64,000 nt of DNA, taken from the NCBI GenBank assembly GCA_016717705.1, contig JADKFD010000010.1, positions 1 to 64,000 on the forward strand, in the 5' to 3' direction. Numbering within the stretch: the first letter of the stretch is position 1; each line of letters starts with the position of its first letter. Shown in pieces: positions 1-12,689 of this stretch. A program made the translations under genes and the position numbers. The DNA comes from Rhodanobacteraceae bacterium (GTDB taxonomy: Bacteria; Pseudomonadota; Gammaproteobacteria; Xanthomonadales; SZUA-5). Under the pieces are notes generated by a model that saw only the letters and a program-made list of their open reading frames with translations, made no database searches and was not told the DNA's origin.

Positions 1-1734
1 GGCGCGGTCGCGAAAGTGATTGTGGTCGGTAAACAGCTCGTCGCCGATGCGCTCACGCAGGGCCATGGCGTTTGCGAGCAAGTTCGCGTCTCGCGCCCAG
101 GTCCTTGCATCGAGCAGCTTCTTGCGCTTCTTTTCGGGCAGGCCCTTCTTGACGGTGCCGCCCTCTTCATCGTCGTCTTCGTCATCGTCGCTGCCCCAGT
201 CGGCCAGGCGCTTTTCGAGCGCGGCTTCGACCTTGGAGAACTGGGTGAAAAGCGTGTCGCCAAATTCATCGTAGAGCGTCGCGCGAATGTCCTCGTCACC
301 TGACGCGAAACGCAGGGTCTCGATTGTCTTGAGCGAGAGTTGGCTGTGCAGGCGCAGCGGGCGTTCGACCGTGACCTTCCAGTAACCGAAGGCGGCGTTG
401 GGGAAAATCCTGGACTCCGTCGTCTCCTCGAATTCGAGGAAGGAGCGGCTGATGCGCTCGATGTCGTCGGGCGAAAGCTCGCAGTTCTTCTTGCCGAGAT
501 TCTTGCGCAGTGGCTTGAACCACTGGCTGGCGTCGATCAGTTGCACCTGGCCCTTCCGGTGCGCGGGCTTCCGGTTGGACAGCACCCAGATGTAAGTGGC
601 AATGCCTGTGTTGTAAAACAGGTTCAGTGGCAGCGCGACGATGGCCTCCAGCCAGTCGTTCTCAATGATCCAGCGGCGGATGTTGCTCTCGCCCTGGCCC
701 GCATCCCCGGTGAACAGCGACGATCCGTTGTGGACCTCGGCGATGCGACTGCCCAGCCGCTGACTTCCCGTTCATCTTCGAGGCCATGTTGGCCAGGAAC
801 AGCATTTGCCCGTCGCTGGAGCGTGTGACCAGCGACAGCTCTTCGCCCTTGTGCATCACCTTGAAGCGCGGATCGCGCATGCCATCCTTGCCGCCCATCG
901 CCTCCAGGTCCTTCTTCCAGCTCTTCCCGTAGGGCGGGTTCGCGAGCATGAAGTCGAATTCCTGGGCCGGGAAGGCGTCGTGCGAGAGCGTGGACCATTC
1001 CGCCCTGACCTGCTGGCCGCGTTTGTCGCCGATGGCGGTGAGTGTCTCCTCGGCGACCGTGAGCATGCCGCCGGTGCCGCAGGCGCAGTCGTAGAGCAGA
1101 TAGGTGCCCGACTTGATCTCGGCCTCGATCGGCAGGAACACGAGGTTGGCCATCAGCCGCACTGCGTCGCGTGGAGTCCAGTGCTCGCCCGCCTCCTCGT
1201 TGTTCTCCTCGTTGAACTTGCGGACCAACTCCTCGAAGACCGTCCCCATCGAGTGGTTGTCGATACCGGCCGGCGAAAGGTCGATGTCTGGGTCAAGGAA
1301 TTTGTTAATCAGCGTGCCGATCGCGTCGGCCTTGGACAGGGTCTGCAATTGGTTGCGAAACTTGAAGTTGTCGAGAATGTCCTGGACGTTCGACGAGAAG
1401 CCATTGAGGTAATCCTCGAAGTCGGCCAGCAGTTGCTGCTGACTGCCGCGCGACTTGAGGTCGCGCAGCGTGAACTTCGAGGTGTTGTAGAACGCCTGCC
1501 CCGCAGCGTCGCAGAGGGGGCGGCTCGCTGCGCGGTGATCCCCGCGGCGTCCAGCATCCTCTTGGTCTCGAGGACCTTGCTCTTGGTCGGCTCGAGCACC
1601 GCATCCATGCGCCGAATGACACACATGGGCAGGATGACGTCGGGGTACTTGCCGCGTTTGAAGAGGTCGCGAAGAACATCGTCGGCGATGCCCCAGATGA
1701 AGGAGACGATCTTGTTGTGTGTTGCCTGATCCAT
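1..1734 (-). pseudogene. hsdM: Type I restriction-modification DNA methyltransferase subunit HsdM, frameshifted and cut by the window edge
   Basis: HsdM is the adenine methylase (M) subunit of type I restriction systems. The start at 1734 begins MDQATHNKIVSFIWGIADD, a typical HsdM N-terminus. The SAM-binding motif DCACGTGGML lies near 1080 and the catalytic NPPYG near 935. The C-terminal part reads RWIIENDWLEAIVALPLNLF from about 670 and continues past base 1. The reading frame changes twice: once at about 1500-1545, between the N-terminal helical region and the part beginning FYNTSKFTLRDLKS, and once at about 755-770, just after LANMASKMNG. No hsdS or hsdR is visible; they would lie to the left if present. 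The breaks may be real decay or sequencing error, since similar single-base breaks occur throughout the window. Family assignment is secure; functional status is not. Confidence 0.85.
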
Positions 1735-1787
1735 CAGTCCGTTGCGTCCTTCACGTTTGTGGGGGTGGAGGCACGCCGCCTGGGTCA

Positions 1788-5085
<3,298 letters not shown>

Positions 5086-5089
5086 TCAA

Positions 5090-5142
5090 CCCCCCCCCGG
5101 GGGGGGGGCCCCGGCGGGGGGGGGGGGGGGGGGGGGCGGGGG
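5090..5142. other. Long C/G homopolymer tract between efflux pump and adaptor genes
   Basis: Nine C (5090-5098) run into ten G (5099-5108), then CCCCGGC, then 21 consecutive G (5116-5136) and a further broken G run. Homopolymers this long are unusual in proteobacterial intergenic DNA. Three other G/C tracts occur in the window (near 1984, 10764 and 55876). An assembly or base-calling artefact is the simplest explanation. Confidence 0.6.
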
Positions 5143-5154
5143 CCCGCTGGTCTG

Positions 5155-5202
5155 GCCCCTTCGACGCCGCATCCCGAAAAGCCGGGATGCTTTGCTCAGG
5201 GG
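5155..5202. repeat. Palindromic repeat copy (CTTCGACGCCGCATCCC family)
   Basis: The segment reads CCCTTCGACGCCGCATCCC, a short loop, then GGGATGCTTTGCTCAGG. The same sequence, reverse-complemented, is the left arm of the palindromic element inside the histidine kinase gene at 44015-44073. It is therefore a dispersed family with at least two copies here. It lies in the gap between the adaptor stop and the pump start. Confidence 0.6.
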
Positions 5203-5267
5203 GGGGTTGGGCTGGTGTTCGGTTTGTTCTGGAACAGCCGTCCCGGATGACGAGTCATCGAAGAGCC

Positions 5268-6502
5268 TCAGTGGTCGTGGCTGGCGCCGGACTTTTCGAC
5301 GTCCGCGCGGATCAGGAAGCTCTGCTCGCTGACGTAGCTGGTGCCCGGATCGATGCCGCCGAGCACTTCGACGTGGTTACCGTCGCGACGCCCGAGATCG
5401 AGCATGCGCACCTCGTAGGTCTCGCCGACCTGCGCATAGACCACGGTGAAGTCGCGGAAGGGCTGCAGGCCCGAGACCTTCACAGCCAGCGGCACCGTGT
5501 GTTCGGCCACCGCGATTTCGGCGTTGACCGCCAGTCCCGGCCGCCAGCGGCCATCGTCATTGGCCAGGCGCACGCGCGCGACCGCGCTCTGGCTGTTGGC
5601 GGCGGCGATCGGCAGGATGCGGTCTACCTGCGCCTGCACCTGATGCTCGCCGACCGTGCTGGTCAGCGTCAGCGATTGCCCCGGCACCACGCGTTCCAGA
5701 TCCTTGCCGAACACATGCAGATCGGCCCAGACCTCGGACAGATCGGTGATCTCGAACAGCGGCTCGTCGCCGGCGACATCGCCGACATTGGTGTTGCGCA
5801 GCGTGACGACGCCGCTGATTGGCGCGGTCAGCGTGTAGCTGCGCAGGCTGTCGTTGCTCTCGACCACCGCCAGCGGCGCGCCGCGTGCAACGCTATCGCC
5901 GAAACCGGCGTGGACCTCGCGGACGATGCCGGGGAAGCGCGCGCGCACCCGGGCCAGCCGATTGACATCGATGCTGATCGAACCGAGCGCGCTGACCGAT
6001 TCGCGAATGATTGCGGGACCGGCTTGTCGGTGCCGATACCCGAGGCCTCGGCGATGTCCGCGGCAATCGTCGTGCGGCCCTCGTGCGAGGCATAGCTCCA
6101 CTCGTGTTTCTTGCCGGACACCGTGGCTACGACGCGCACATCGAAGGAGTGCGGCTCGGTGACCACGCCACTGCCGACCAGCACATCGCCATCGGCACGG
6201 AAGCTGAACTTGTCGATCACGTTGCCCAGGCGCGTCAGTTCGATTTGCGCATCGACGGAAGCTGGTGGCAACGGCTGGTCGCCCTGATAGGCGTACAGGC
6301 GGAACTCGGGCGGCACGCCGGTTTCGAAAATGGTCACTTCCAGCGCGAAATCGCCGTCACGCAGCATCCGGCCGCGATGCGGGCCGCGCTCATAGTCGGC
6401 TGCGGCGGGCGCTCCGTGGCCTTCGCTGGCCGGCATGTCGGATGGGGTGTCGCAGGCCGCCAGCGCCAACAGCGCCAGCAGGGAAATCAGGCGCAGTTTC
6501 AT
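5268..6502 (-). CDS. czcB: RND efflux periplasmic adaptor (CzcB/CusB-like) lipoprotein, one frameshift
   Basis: This is the membrane-fusion adaptor linking the inner-membrane pump to the outer-membrane channel. The N-terminus MKLRLISLLALLALAACDTP is a lipoprotein signal with lipobox LAAC. An N-terminal domain containing GPHRGRMLRDGDFALEVTIF follows, as in proteobacterial CzcB proteins. The barrel-sandwich/lipoyl part begins after about residue 165 and continues to the stop at 5268 (ending EKSGASHDH). The frame changes once at about 6015-6030; continuity of the domain on both sides shows this is one gene. The stop of the channel gene overlaps the start here (6499-6502), so the two are translationally coupled. 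Family is certain; metal specificity is not. Confidence 0.85.
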
Positions 6503-7746
6503 CGGGCATCTCCAGGATTCGCGGCGGTCAGACGTTCAATGGATACCAACAGGGTGTGGTAGCGCTGTTGCGCTTCGAGCACGGCCAGGCGCAAGTCGAT
6601 CAAGGATTGCTGCGCCTGGTTCAACACCAGAAAACCGAAACGCCCCAGCTCGAAGCCGCGCTGGCTGGCCGCCATTGCCGCTTCGGCCGCCGGCAGGGTC
6701 TCGCGCTGGTGGGTTTCCACCACGTGGCGCGCGTGCTCAAGTTCGCGATAAAGCCCGTAGAGCTGCTGACGCGCGTCCCACTGCGCCGCCTGCTGGCGCG
6801 CCGTCAGTGCCGCGAGTTCGGCGTCGACACGGGCCACGCCGAGCGCCGATCGCGGCGCGCTGCCGAGCGGCATCGACACGCCGAACAGCAGCGCCTGATC
6901 GTCGATGGTTTCCAGGCGCCGCACGCCAACGCTGACCGTCACGTCGCCCTTGGCTGCGCTGGCCGCCAGTTCGCGCTGCGCATCCAGCGCAGCCGAGTCC
7001 GCGACAAAAGCGAGCTGCTCGACGCTGGCCGGCAGTTGCGCTTGCAGTTCGGCCAGCGGGGCGACTGCCGGCAAGTTGTCGAGGGCGCCGCTGGCATCGA
7101 ATTCGGGATCGGACTCGCCCCACAGGGCAGCCAGCGCCACCCGGGCGCTGTCGAGTTCATGTTCGGCGTCTTCGACGCGCAGTCGCGCATCGATCAGGGC
7201 CACATCCGCCTGCAGCAGTTCAGCATCCGAAGCTCTGCCGGCTTCGACCCAGCGCGTCAGCAGTTTCTGGTTGGCTTCAGCCAAGGAAAGATGAGTGCGC
7301 AGGATCGCCAGGCGTTGCTGATGGCCGACCACCGCGATGTAGCGCTGCGCGGCTTGCGCGGCGATGGCCACCTGCAGGCGCCCAATGCCCTGGCTCTGGC
7401 GCGCCACTTCGGCGGCGCCGACGCGCTCACGCGCCGCCAGCTTGTCGCCGAGTTCGATCGCGCGGCTGAGGCGCAGCGTGGTCTCGGCACCATGGATGCC
7501 CGACACCTCCCCGGTGCCGAGGACATTCTCCAGTTCACCGCCGACCGTCCATTGCGGCCCCAGCGCCAGCGCCTGCGCGTGACTTTCGGCGGCGCGCACC
7601 GACTGCGCCTGCGCCTGCAGACTCGGGTGCTGCGCCAGTGCCTGGGCAACCGCCTGTTCCAGCGTCAGCTCACTGGCCGACAACAGCGGCGCATGGCCGC
7701 CCACCATCCCGGTCAATGCCAGGACCAAACCCATACGAACAAACAC
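6499..7746 (-). CDS. czcC: TolC-family outer-membrane efflux channel (CzcC-like)
   Basis: This is the outer-membrane channel of the tripartite metal-efflux system. About 415 residues: a signal peptide (MGLVLALTGMVGGHAPLLSA region), then the duplicated helical OEP repeats, starting ELTLEQAVAQALAQHPSLQA and the second repeat near LTARQQAAQWDARQQLYGLY. I chose the GTG at 7746 because GGAGG lies about 5 bases upstream; an ATG at 7734 is the alternative. The frame is intact. The 3' end overlaps the adaptor start by 4 bases. It is the second gene of the operon after the His-rich protein at 7822-8196. Confidence 0.88.
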   Translation of the reverse strand: MFVRMGLVLALTGMVGGHAPLLSASELTLEQAVAQALAQHPSLQAQAQSVRAAESHAQALALGPQWTVGGELENVLGTGEVSGIHGAETTLRLSRAIELGDKLAARERVGAAEVARQSQGIGRLQVAIAAQAAQRYIAVVGHQQRLAILRTHLSLAEANQKLLTRWVEAGRASDAELLQADVALIDARLRVEDAEHELDSARVALAALWGESDPEFDASGALDNLPAVAPLAELQAQLPASVEQLAFVADSAALDAQRELAASAAKGDVTVSVGVRRLETIDDQALLFGVSMPLGSAPRSALGVARVDAELAALTARQQAAQWDARQQLYGLYRELEHARHVVETHQRETLPAAEAAMAASQRGFELGRFGFLVLNQAQQSLIDLRLAVLEAQQRYHTLLVSIERLTAANPGDAR

Positions 7747-7821
7747 GACAACCTCCAATCGTCAGACCAACGCACGCACGACCACGCCGCCGACAAGGCG
7801 ATGCGGCGAACACGGGAAGGG

Positions 7822-8196
7822 TCAGGCGATCGGAGGGCGGTGCGGTGGGGGTCCGGCCGCGGTGGCCGGCGCGCTGGCGTGGAGCGGGGGCAGCCAGGTG
7901 TCCGGCGCCAGGGCGGCAAGGCGCAGAGGCGAAATCGACGGCAGGGTGGCGCAGATGGGCGCGGCATCGTGCACATGGATGACGATGCTGCCGGGATCAT
8001 CGTCGATCGGCGGCACCGGCTCATCGTGGCCGTGCGCATCATTGGCGTGCAGATGCCCGATTTCCGCGTCGGCGTGAGCGTGCACACTCAGCGTCGGCAT
8101 CCCCGCGATAACCAGGGCGAGCGCCAGCAGCAGCCCTGCCGCGCGCACGTACGCGCGCTCCAGGATTGCTTTGCGGCATGCCGTCAACGAGATCAT
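7822..8196 (-). CDS. Small His-rich exported protein heading the efflux operon
   Basis: A 124-residue protein with a signal-anchor-like segment (AGLLLALALVIAGMPTLSV) followed by His/Asp-rich stretches (HAHADAEIGHLHANDAHGHD, HVHD) and a Pro-rich tail ending PPHRPPIA. Small proteins with this architecture, often called DUF2946-like, commonly precede czcCBA-type operons in proteobacteria. The His clusters suggest periplasmic metal binding. No enzymatic motif is visible. Its stop lies about 75 bases before the channel gene on the same strand, so it is probably the first gene of the operon. Family assignment is tentative; the feature pattern is clear. Confidence 0.7.
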   Translation of the reverse strand: MISLTACRKAILERAYVRAAGLLLALALVIAGMPTLSVHAHADAEIGHLHANDAHGHDEPVPPIDDDPGSIVIHVHDAAPICATLPSISPLRLAALAPDTWLPPLHASAPATAAGPPPHRPPIA

Positions 8197-8378
8197 CGAC
8201 CGAGCATGGCAGATGGTCGTGTCGGCGGCAATTCATGTCCGCCACCGTCCGTGCTTCAAAGCAGTCTTGCTGCTACTGCTGCGCGATGCCCGCGACCTGG
8301 CGGCGTTCGACGTCAACGTTGTCGCGATCAACGCCAACGATGCCGTTGCTTATGAGGCGGGCGTGAGGTCCGCGCGCC

Positions 8379-8406
8379 GCGTAGTCCTGCGGGCAACGCG
8401 ACCTGC
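8379..8406. repeat. Partial GTAG-REP half-element
   Basis: The sequence CGTAGTCCTGCGGGCAACG followed by CGACCTGC matches the right half of the long palindromic repeat at 51309-51382 with a few changes. The matching left half is not recognisable. It lies in the 252-base gap (8197-8448) between the His-rich gene and the cysteine desulfurase; I see nothing else convincing in that gap. Confidence 0.5.
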
Positions 8407-8448
8407 GCCTTGAGGTTCGCCGCAAGAAATGACCTCCGCCTGGCACCT

Positions 8449-9588
8449 TCAGCGCGATCCGATAGCCGATTCCCAGGCCGAAATCAGCGCCGCCGCTGCG
8501 AGCATCACCTCGGATTCGGTGGTGCCGCGCCCCAGCGACAGGCGCACCGATCCCAGCGCTTCGTCTGCAGCCACCCCCATCGCCCGAATGGTCGTGGACG
8601 CGCGGTCCTGGCCGGCGTGGCAGGCAGACCCGGTCGCTGCCGCGATTCGCGGTGCGTTCGCCAGGACCGCAGCTCCAAAAACCCCTGGGAAACGCACATT
8701 CAGCGTATTCGGCAAGCGCAACTCGCGGTGGCCATTGAGCGCCAGTCCGGGAATGCCCGCCGCCAACTGCGCCCACAGCCTGTCCCGCAGATACCGCATG
8801 CGATTGGCGGCGCTGTCCAGATCTCGGTCGAGCAGTTCGCAGGCCTGCCCGAGCGCGACGATCGACGCCACATTCTCGGTGCCGGGGCGAACGCCGCTTT
8901 CGTGATCGGCGCCCAGCAGCAACGGCGTCAGCGCCACGCCGCGGCGCACGTAAAGCGCGCCGACACCTTTGGGCGCGTACAGTTTGTGACCGGCGATCGA
9001 CAGCAGGTCGACACCGAGATCGCCGACCTTGACCGGCACCTTGCCGATCGACTGGGCGGCGTCGGTATGCATCACGGCACCCACGCGGTGTGCGATCGCG
9101 GCCAATTCTGCGATCGGTTGCAGCACGCCGGTCTCGTTGTTGGAGTGCATGATCGAGACCAATGCCGTGCCTGCGCCGATCGCCGCGCCGGCTTCGTCCA
9201 TGCGGATGCGGCCATGGCTGTCGACGCCAACCCGGGATACGCACCAGCCCCGCGATTCCAGCCAGCCGCACGGTCGCAGCGTTGCCGGATGCTCGATGAC
9301 CGAGGTCACGCTGTGGGTGCGTCCCGAATCGATGCCGCGTATCGCGAGATTGTTGGCCTCGGTGCCGCCGGATGTGAACAGCACCTCATCGCTCTCGCAT
9401 CCCAGCAGCGCGGCGACCTGCGCGCGTGCCCTGGCGACGGCCGAACGCGCACGCAGGCCATAGATGTGCCCGCTCGACGGATTGCCGAAGTGCTCGCGCA
9501 AATACGGCAACATGGCGTCCACCACTTCCGGCAGGAGCGGCGTGGTGGCGTTGTGATCGAGGTAAACGGGAGTGTGCTCGGTGGTCAT
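8449..9588 (-). CDS. Cysteine desulfurase, class V aminotransferase fold (IscS/NifS-like)
   Basis: This PLP enzyme removes sulfur from cysteine to form an enzyme persulfide. It has 379 residues from the ATG at 9588, starting MTTEHTPVYLDHNATTPLLP. Key features are TGGTEANN-type cofactor contacts (FTSGGTEANNLAIRG), the PLP lysine in SIAGHKLYAPKG (about residue 203), and a candidate catalytic cysteine in TGSACHAGQDRAS (about 323). It is the last gene of an operon running ArsR-rhodanese, MFS, DsrE, methyltransferase, desulfurase, and its start overlaps the methyltransferase stop by 4 bases. No iscU/iscA follows, so a role in sulfur trafficking or selenium/thio-modification is as likely as general Fe-S assembly. 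Confidence 0.9.
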   Translation of the reverse strand: MTTEHTPVYLDHNATTPLLPEVVDAMLPYLREHFGNPSSGHIYGLRARSAVARARAQVAALLGCESDEVLFTSGGTEANNLAIRGIDSGRTHSVTSVIEHPATLRPCGWLESRGWCVSRVGVDSHGRIRMDEAGAAIGAGTALVSIMHSNNETGVLQPIAELAAIAHRVGAVMHTDAAQSIGKVPVKVGDLGVDLLSIAGHKLYAPKGVGALYVRRGVALTPLLLGADHESGVRPGTENVASIVALGQACELLDRDLDSAANRMRYLRDRLWAQLAAGIPGLALNGHRELRLPNTLNVRFPGVFGAAVLANAPRIAAATGSACHAGQDRASTTIRAMGVAADEALGSVRLSLGRGTTESEVMLAAAALISAWESAIGSR

Positions 9589-10286
9589 GGCGGTCCGGGT
9601 TTGGTGGCGGCGAGTGCCAGGAAAGCTGCGCCTGGCATGCGCATGCGGGTCAGCAGCGGCTCGATCGGCAGCAGCAGGCGCGCCGCCAGCGCGCTCGGTG
9701 GATAGTGCACGGTGCCGCAGGTGGCGACGACTGTGAGTCCGGCCTTGCTGGCCATCTCGCATAACTGGCTTTGCGATCTGAAGTGCGCACTGCGCCAGAA
9801 CGATGCACCGAGCCAAGCCCGCAAGCGGCGCCCGGCGGCCCAGAAGTTGAAACGCCCCAGGTCCCCGAGCAGCAGTCGTCCACCAGGGCGAAGCACACGC
9901 GCCATTTCGCGGACCGCGAGTTCGGCGTCGGGCACCAGGCACAGCACGGTCACCGCGAGCACCACATCGAAGGCATCGTCGCGGAACGGCAGCTTCGATG
10001 CGTTGACCAGTTGCAGCACGAGGTGCACACCCTGCTCGTCGGCCCGCTGGCGCGCCGCCTCCAGCATCTCCTGCGAACTGTCGACGGCAGTGACCTGCGC
10101 GCCACGCAGCGCGGCATGGATGGCGTACTGCCCGTCGCCGGTGCCGATGTCGAGCACACGCTGGCCGACGAGCGACCCCGCCAGGTCGAATATCAGCCGC
10201 GTTTCCAGATCTTCGGTGATGGCGCCGAGCGTGGTCGAGCGCCAACGCAGGTAGGCGTCCGCCGCCAATGCGGAGGCTGCGGTCAT
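9585..10286 (-). CDS. Class I SAM-dependent methyltransferase
   Basis: A 233-residue methyltransferase of the type 11 family. Motif I is VLDIGTGDGQYA (about residues 44-55), the acidic residue after strand 2 is in VTAVDSSQEML, and motif IV-like sequence is FDVVLAVTVLCLV, followed by RVLRPGGRLLLGDLG. The substrate cannot be read from sequence. It is coupled to the cysteine desulfurase by a 4-base overlap and sits in an operon with sulfur-handling proteins, so a thiol or metal(loid) substrate is possible, but this is inference. Confidence 0.85.
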   Translation of the reverse strand: MTAASALAADAYLRWRSTTLGAITEDLETRLIFDLAGSLVGQRVLDIGTGDGQYAIHAALRGAQVTAVDSSQEMLEAARQRADEQGVHLVLQLVNASKLPFRDDAFDVVLAVTVLCLVPDAELAVREMARVLRPGGRLLLGDLGRFNFWAAGRRLRAWLGASFWRSAHFRSQSQLCEMASKAGLTVVATCGTVHYPPSALAARLLLPIEPLLTRMRMPGAAFLALAATKPGPP

Positions 10287-10335
10287 GACCTCGTGACTCC
10301 GGGCATCGTTGATTCCGCAGTGCGGCTGACTTGCC

Positions 10336-10694
10336 TCAAAACACCAGCGTCTGGTCGGCCCACAGCGTCCAGTCGGTCAGCTGTTCCAGGGTGCCGCGTT
10401 TCGCGCCGTCGGCGAGTTCCGTTTCGGCAATGCCGCGGCATCCATGCAGGTGCCGCAGACGCCGATTTCGAAACCGCGCCGATGCACCGCCTGCAACATC
10501 AACTCGACATTGTAGAAGCCTGCCGGAACGCGCTGATTCGCCTTGGCGCAGGACGCTGCATCGCCCATCAGGAAGACTTTCACCACCTCGCCGTCGCGAC
10601 GGGCGATGGCGCCGGCCAGGCGCAATCCGTTGTAGCTGCGTTCGCTGCCGTAGGGCGCGTCGTTCAGGATAGAAAGGGTGTTGGCCATGTTCAT
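10336..10694 (-). CDS. DsrE-family sulfur-relay-like protein, frameshifted near the C-terminus
   Basis: DsrE-family proteins carry persulfide sulfur on conserved cysteines. It starts MNMANTLSILNDAPYGSERS at 10694, followed by VVKVFLMGDAASCAKANQR and FEIGVCGTCMDA, where the CGTC pair is the probable sulfur-carrying site. The frame breaks by one base just after CMDA (about 10437-10445). In the next frame the expected ending GIAETELADGAKRGTLEQ continues to TLVF and a stop at 10336. Both halves are conserved in family style, so the break may be an indel error. It lies between the MFS transporter and the methyltransferase on the same strand. Confidence 0.78.
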
Positions 10695-10707
10695 GCTCCT
10701 GCAGGGG

Positions 10708-12006
10708 TCAGAAGCGCCTGGGTCCCGCGGGCGGGCGCGCGGCCGGGGGCCCGGTGACGCGGGCGGGGGGGGGGGGCGCAGGACGCAGCGTCTCGCGCAT
10801 GCGCACGGCGACGACGATCCCGGAGGCGAAGGTGAGCGCGGCGACCAGCCAGATCGCGGCCGGCAGTCCGAAAGCGTCGGCGGTGATGCCCGCCAGCAGC
10901 GCACCGAATGCGTAGCCGAGATCACGCCACAGGCGGTAGACGCCGACCGCGGATGCGCGCCACGACGGATGCGCCACGTCGCCGATGGCTGCCAGCAGGG
11001 TCGGATAGACCATCGCGGTGCCGAGCCCCAGCAGCACGGCGCCGGTCGCGAATCCGGCGTAGCCATCGGCGACCACAGTCGCGGCGATGCCGATCGCCTG
11101 TACCCACATGCCGCTGGCGATCAGCCATTTGCGGCCGATCCGATCCGACCAGGCGCCGGTGATCAACTGCGCGATGCCCCAGGTGGCGGGGTACAGCGCG
11201 GCGAGCGTGCCGATCTGCGCCAGGTCCATGGCTGCCGCGGCGAAGAACAGCGGGAACAGTCCCCAGGCCATGCCGTCGTTGAGGTTGTTGACCAGGCCCG
11301 CCTGGCTGACACTCGAAAGGTTCTTGTCCCTGAGTGTCGTGCGCCAGAAGATCTCGCGCTGCGTCAGCGGCATGAGCGGGGCAGCGTTGCCCGACAGCCT
11401 GGCTTCGGCGGCCACGTGGTGGGTGGTCTCGCGCACGGCAAAAACCGACAGCAGCAGGCCGATCGCAACGAAGGCCACGCCGAGGTAGAACGGTTGCGGT
11501 CGCAGGCCGTAGTGGGCGGCGATGTAGCCGGTCGCCAGCGCGCTCGCGGCCACCGCGAAGTAGCCGGCGAATTCGTTGATGCCCATCGCCAACCCGCGCT
11601 TGCGCGGGCCGGCCAGGTCGATCTTCATGATCACCGTCGTCGACCACGTCAGTCCCTGGCTGACGCCGAGCAGGGCGTTGGCGACCAGGATCCAGCTCCA
11701 GCTGGGCGCCCACATCAGCATGAAGGGCACCGGGGTCGCCACCAGCCATCCGGCGACGAGGACGTGCTTGCGCCCGAAGCGATCCGAGAAACGGCCGGCG
11801 AGGTAGTTGGAAAGGGCCTTGGTGACGCCGAACACGACGATGAACGAGAGCACCGCGGTCCTGGCGGCAAGCTGGAATTCCTGTTCGGCAATCGCCGGCA
11901 GGATGCTGCGTTCGATGCCGATCATCGCGCCAACGAAGGCATTGACGACCACCAGCAGCGAGAACTGTCCGAGGTTTTCGCGCAGACCCAGGCGGATATG
12001 GCTCAT
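10708..12006 (-). CDS. Major facilitator superfamily transporter
   Basis: A 12-transmembrane MFS permease of about 432 residues starting MSHIRLGLRENLGQFSLLVV. It has the loop motif GRFSDRFGRKHVL after helix 2 and a second, duplicated motif in GAWSDRIGRKWLI, as expected of the two-fold MFS repeat. Substrate is unknown. The start codon overlaps the stop of the ArsR-rhodanese gene (TCATGA at 12003-12006), so expression is coupled to the regulator. The last about 25 residues (RPAPPPPARVTGPPAAR) are low-complexity and coincide with a G tract at 10764-10775, so the true C-terminus may be corrupted. Confidence 0.82.
   Translation of the reverse strand: MSHIRLGLRENLGQFSLLVVVNAFVGAMIGIERSILPAIAEQEFQLAARTAVLSFIVVFGVTKALSNYLAGRFSDRFGRKHVLVAGWLVATPVPFMLMWAPSWSWILVANALLGVSQGLTWSTTVIMKIDLAGPRKRGLAMGINEFAGYFAVAASALATGYIAAHYGLRPQPFYLGVAFVAIGLLLSVFAVRETTHHVAAEARLSGNAAPLMPLTQREIFWRTTLRDKNLSSVSQAGLVNNLNDGMAWGLFPLFFAAAAMDLAQIGTLAALYPATWGIAQLITGAWSDRIGRKWLIASGMWVQAIGIAATVVADGYAGFATGAVLLGLGTAMVYPTLLAAIGDVAHPSWRASAVGVYRLWRDLGYAFGALLAGITADAFGLPAAIWLVAALTFASGIVVAVRMRETLRPAPPPPARVTGPPAARPPAGPRRF
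10764..10775. other. G12 homopolymer at the end of the MFS gene
   Basis: Twelve consecutive G following GCGGGC and preceded by GGCCGGGGGCCCGG. It sits where the transporter C-terminus becomes Pro-rich. It is the third of four abnormal G/C tracts in the window and is best treated as suspect sequence. Confidence 0.5.
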
Positions 12007-12689
12007 GACTGCCGCAGCTGTGGCTCGACGGCCACCTGCCATCCGCGCGCGCGCCAGTCGACCACACCCTGTTCCATGCGCTGCGCCGTGTAGCCGTGTT
12101 CGCGCAGCAGGGCCACAGCTTCGATCGCCATCACGCAATACGGACCACGACAGTAGGCGACGATATCGCGCTGCTTCGGCAGCTCCTTCAGGCGCGCCGC
12201 CAGTTCACCGACGGGAATCGAGATCGCGCCCGGAACATGGCCGGCGGCGTATTCCTCGCGCGGTCGCACGTCGATGACAGTGACGTCGCCGTCGCGCACG
12301 CGTCGCAGCAGTTCCTCGCCATAGACGGCCTCCAGCGCGCCTCGCTCGTCGAGATAGCTGCGCGTGATCTGCTCGACCTCGGTCAGGCGCAGTTGCGCGA
12401 GTTCCTGCAACTGCACGATGAAGCGGCCGACCGCTTCGTCGGCCAGTCGGTATTCCACGAACAAGCCGAGCTTTTCAGACGCAACCAGTCGGGCGGTCCT
12501 GAGCACCTGCAGATGCTGCGAGGCGTTGGCGATGGTGATGCCGGTCAAGTCGGCGAGGGCCTCGACCGTGCGTGGCCCCTGACTCAGCAGGTCCAGCAGT
12601 TCCAGTCGCTTCGGCGCGGCCAGCGCCTTGCCGAGACGCGCGAACTGTTCGTAGAGCTTGTTCTTGAAGATTCGGGGCGGCGTTTCCAT
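12003..12689 (-). CDS. ArsR-family repressor fused to a rhodanese domain
   Basis: A 228-residue protein starting METPPRIFKNKLYEQFARLG. Residues about 15-95 form an ArsR/SmtB winged helix (LELLDLLSQGPRTVEALADL, ANASQHLQVLRTARLV). Residues about 125-225 form a rhodanese domain (VIDVRPREEYAAGHVPGAIS) with the active loop YCRGPYCVMA, which contains two cysteines. Such fusions are known transcription factors and are plausible sensors of persulfide or thiosulfate sulfur through the rhodanese cysteine. It lacks the obvious metal-binding ELCVCDL motif of ArsR. It heads the operon with the MFS, DsrE, methyltransferase and desulfurase genes and probably represses it. Start chosen at the ATG immediately after a candidate promoter; longer readings upstream lack coding character. 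Confidence 0.88.
   Translation of the reverse strand: METPPRIFKNKLYEQFARLGKALAAPKRLELLDLLSQGPRTVEALADLTGITIANASQHLQVLRTARLVASEKLGLFVEYRLADEAVGRFIVQLQELAQLRLTEVEQITRSYLDERGALEAVYGEELLRRVRDGDVTVIDVRPREEYAAGHVPGAISIPVGELAARLKELPKQRDIVAYCRGPYCVMAIEAVALLREHGYTAQRMEQGVVDWRARGWQVAVEPQLRQS

Noticed and set aside
6265..8355. A 696-codon plus-strand open frame across the efflux channel region
   Set aside because: It is antisense to the CzcC-like channel, adaptor start and His-rich protein genes, all of which have convincing protein sequence.
8449..10245. A single 598-residue protein with the cysteine desulfurase at its C-terminus
   Set aside because: The upstream part reads the methyltransferase gene in the wrong frame; the methyltransferase (9585-10286) is clearly real and the desulfurase has its own ATG at 9588.
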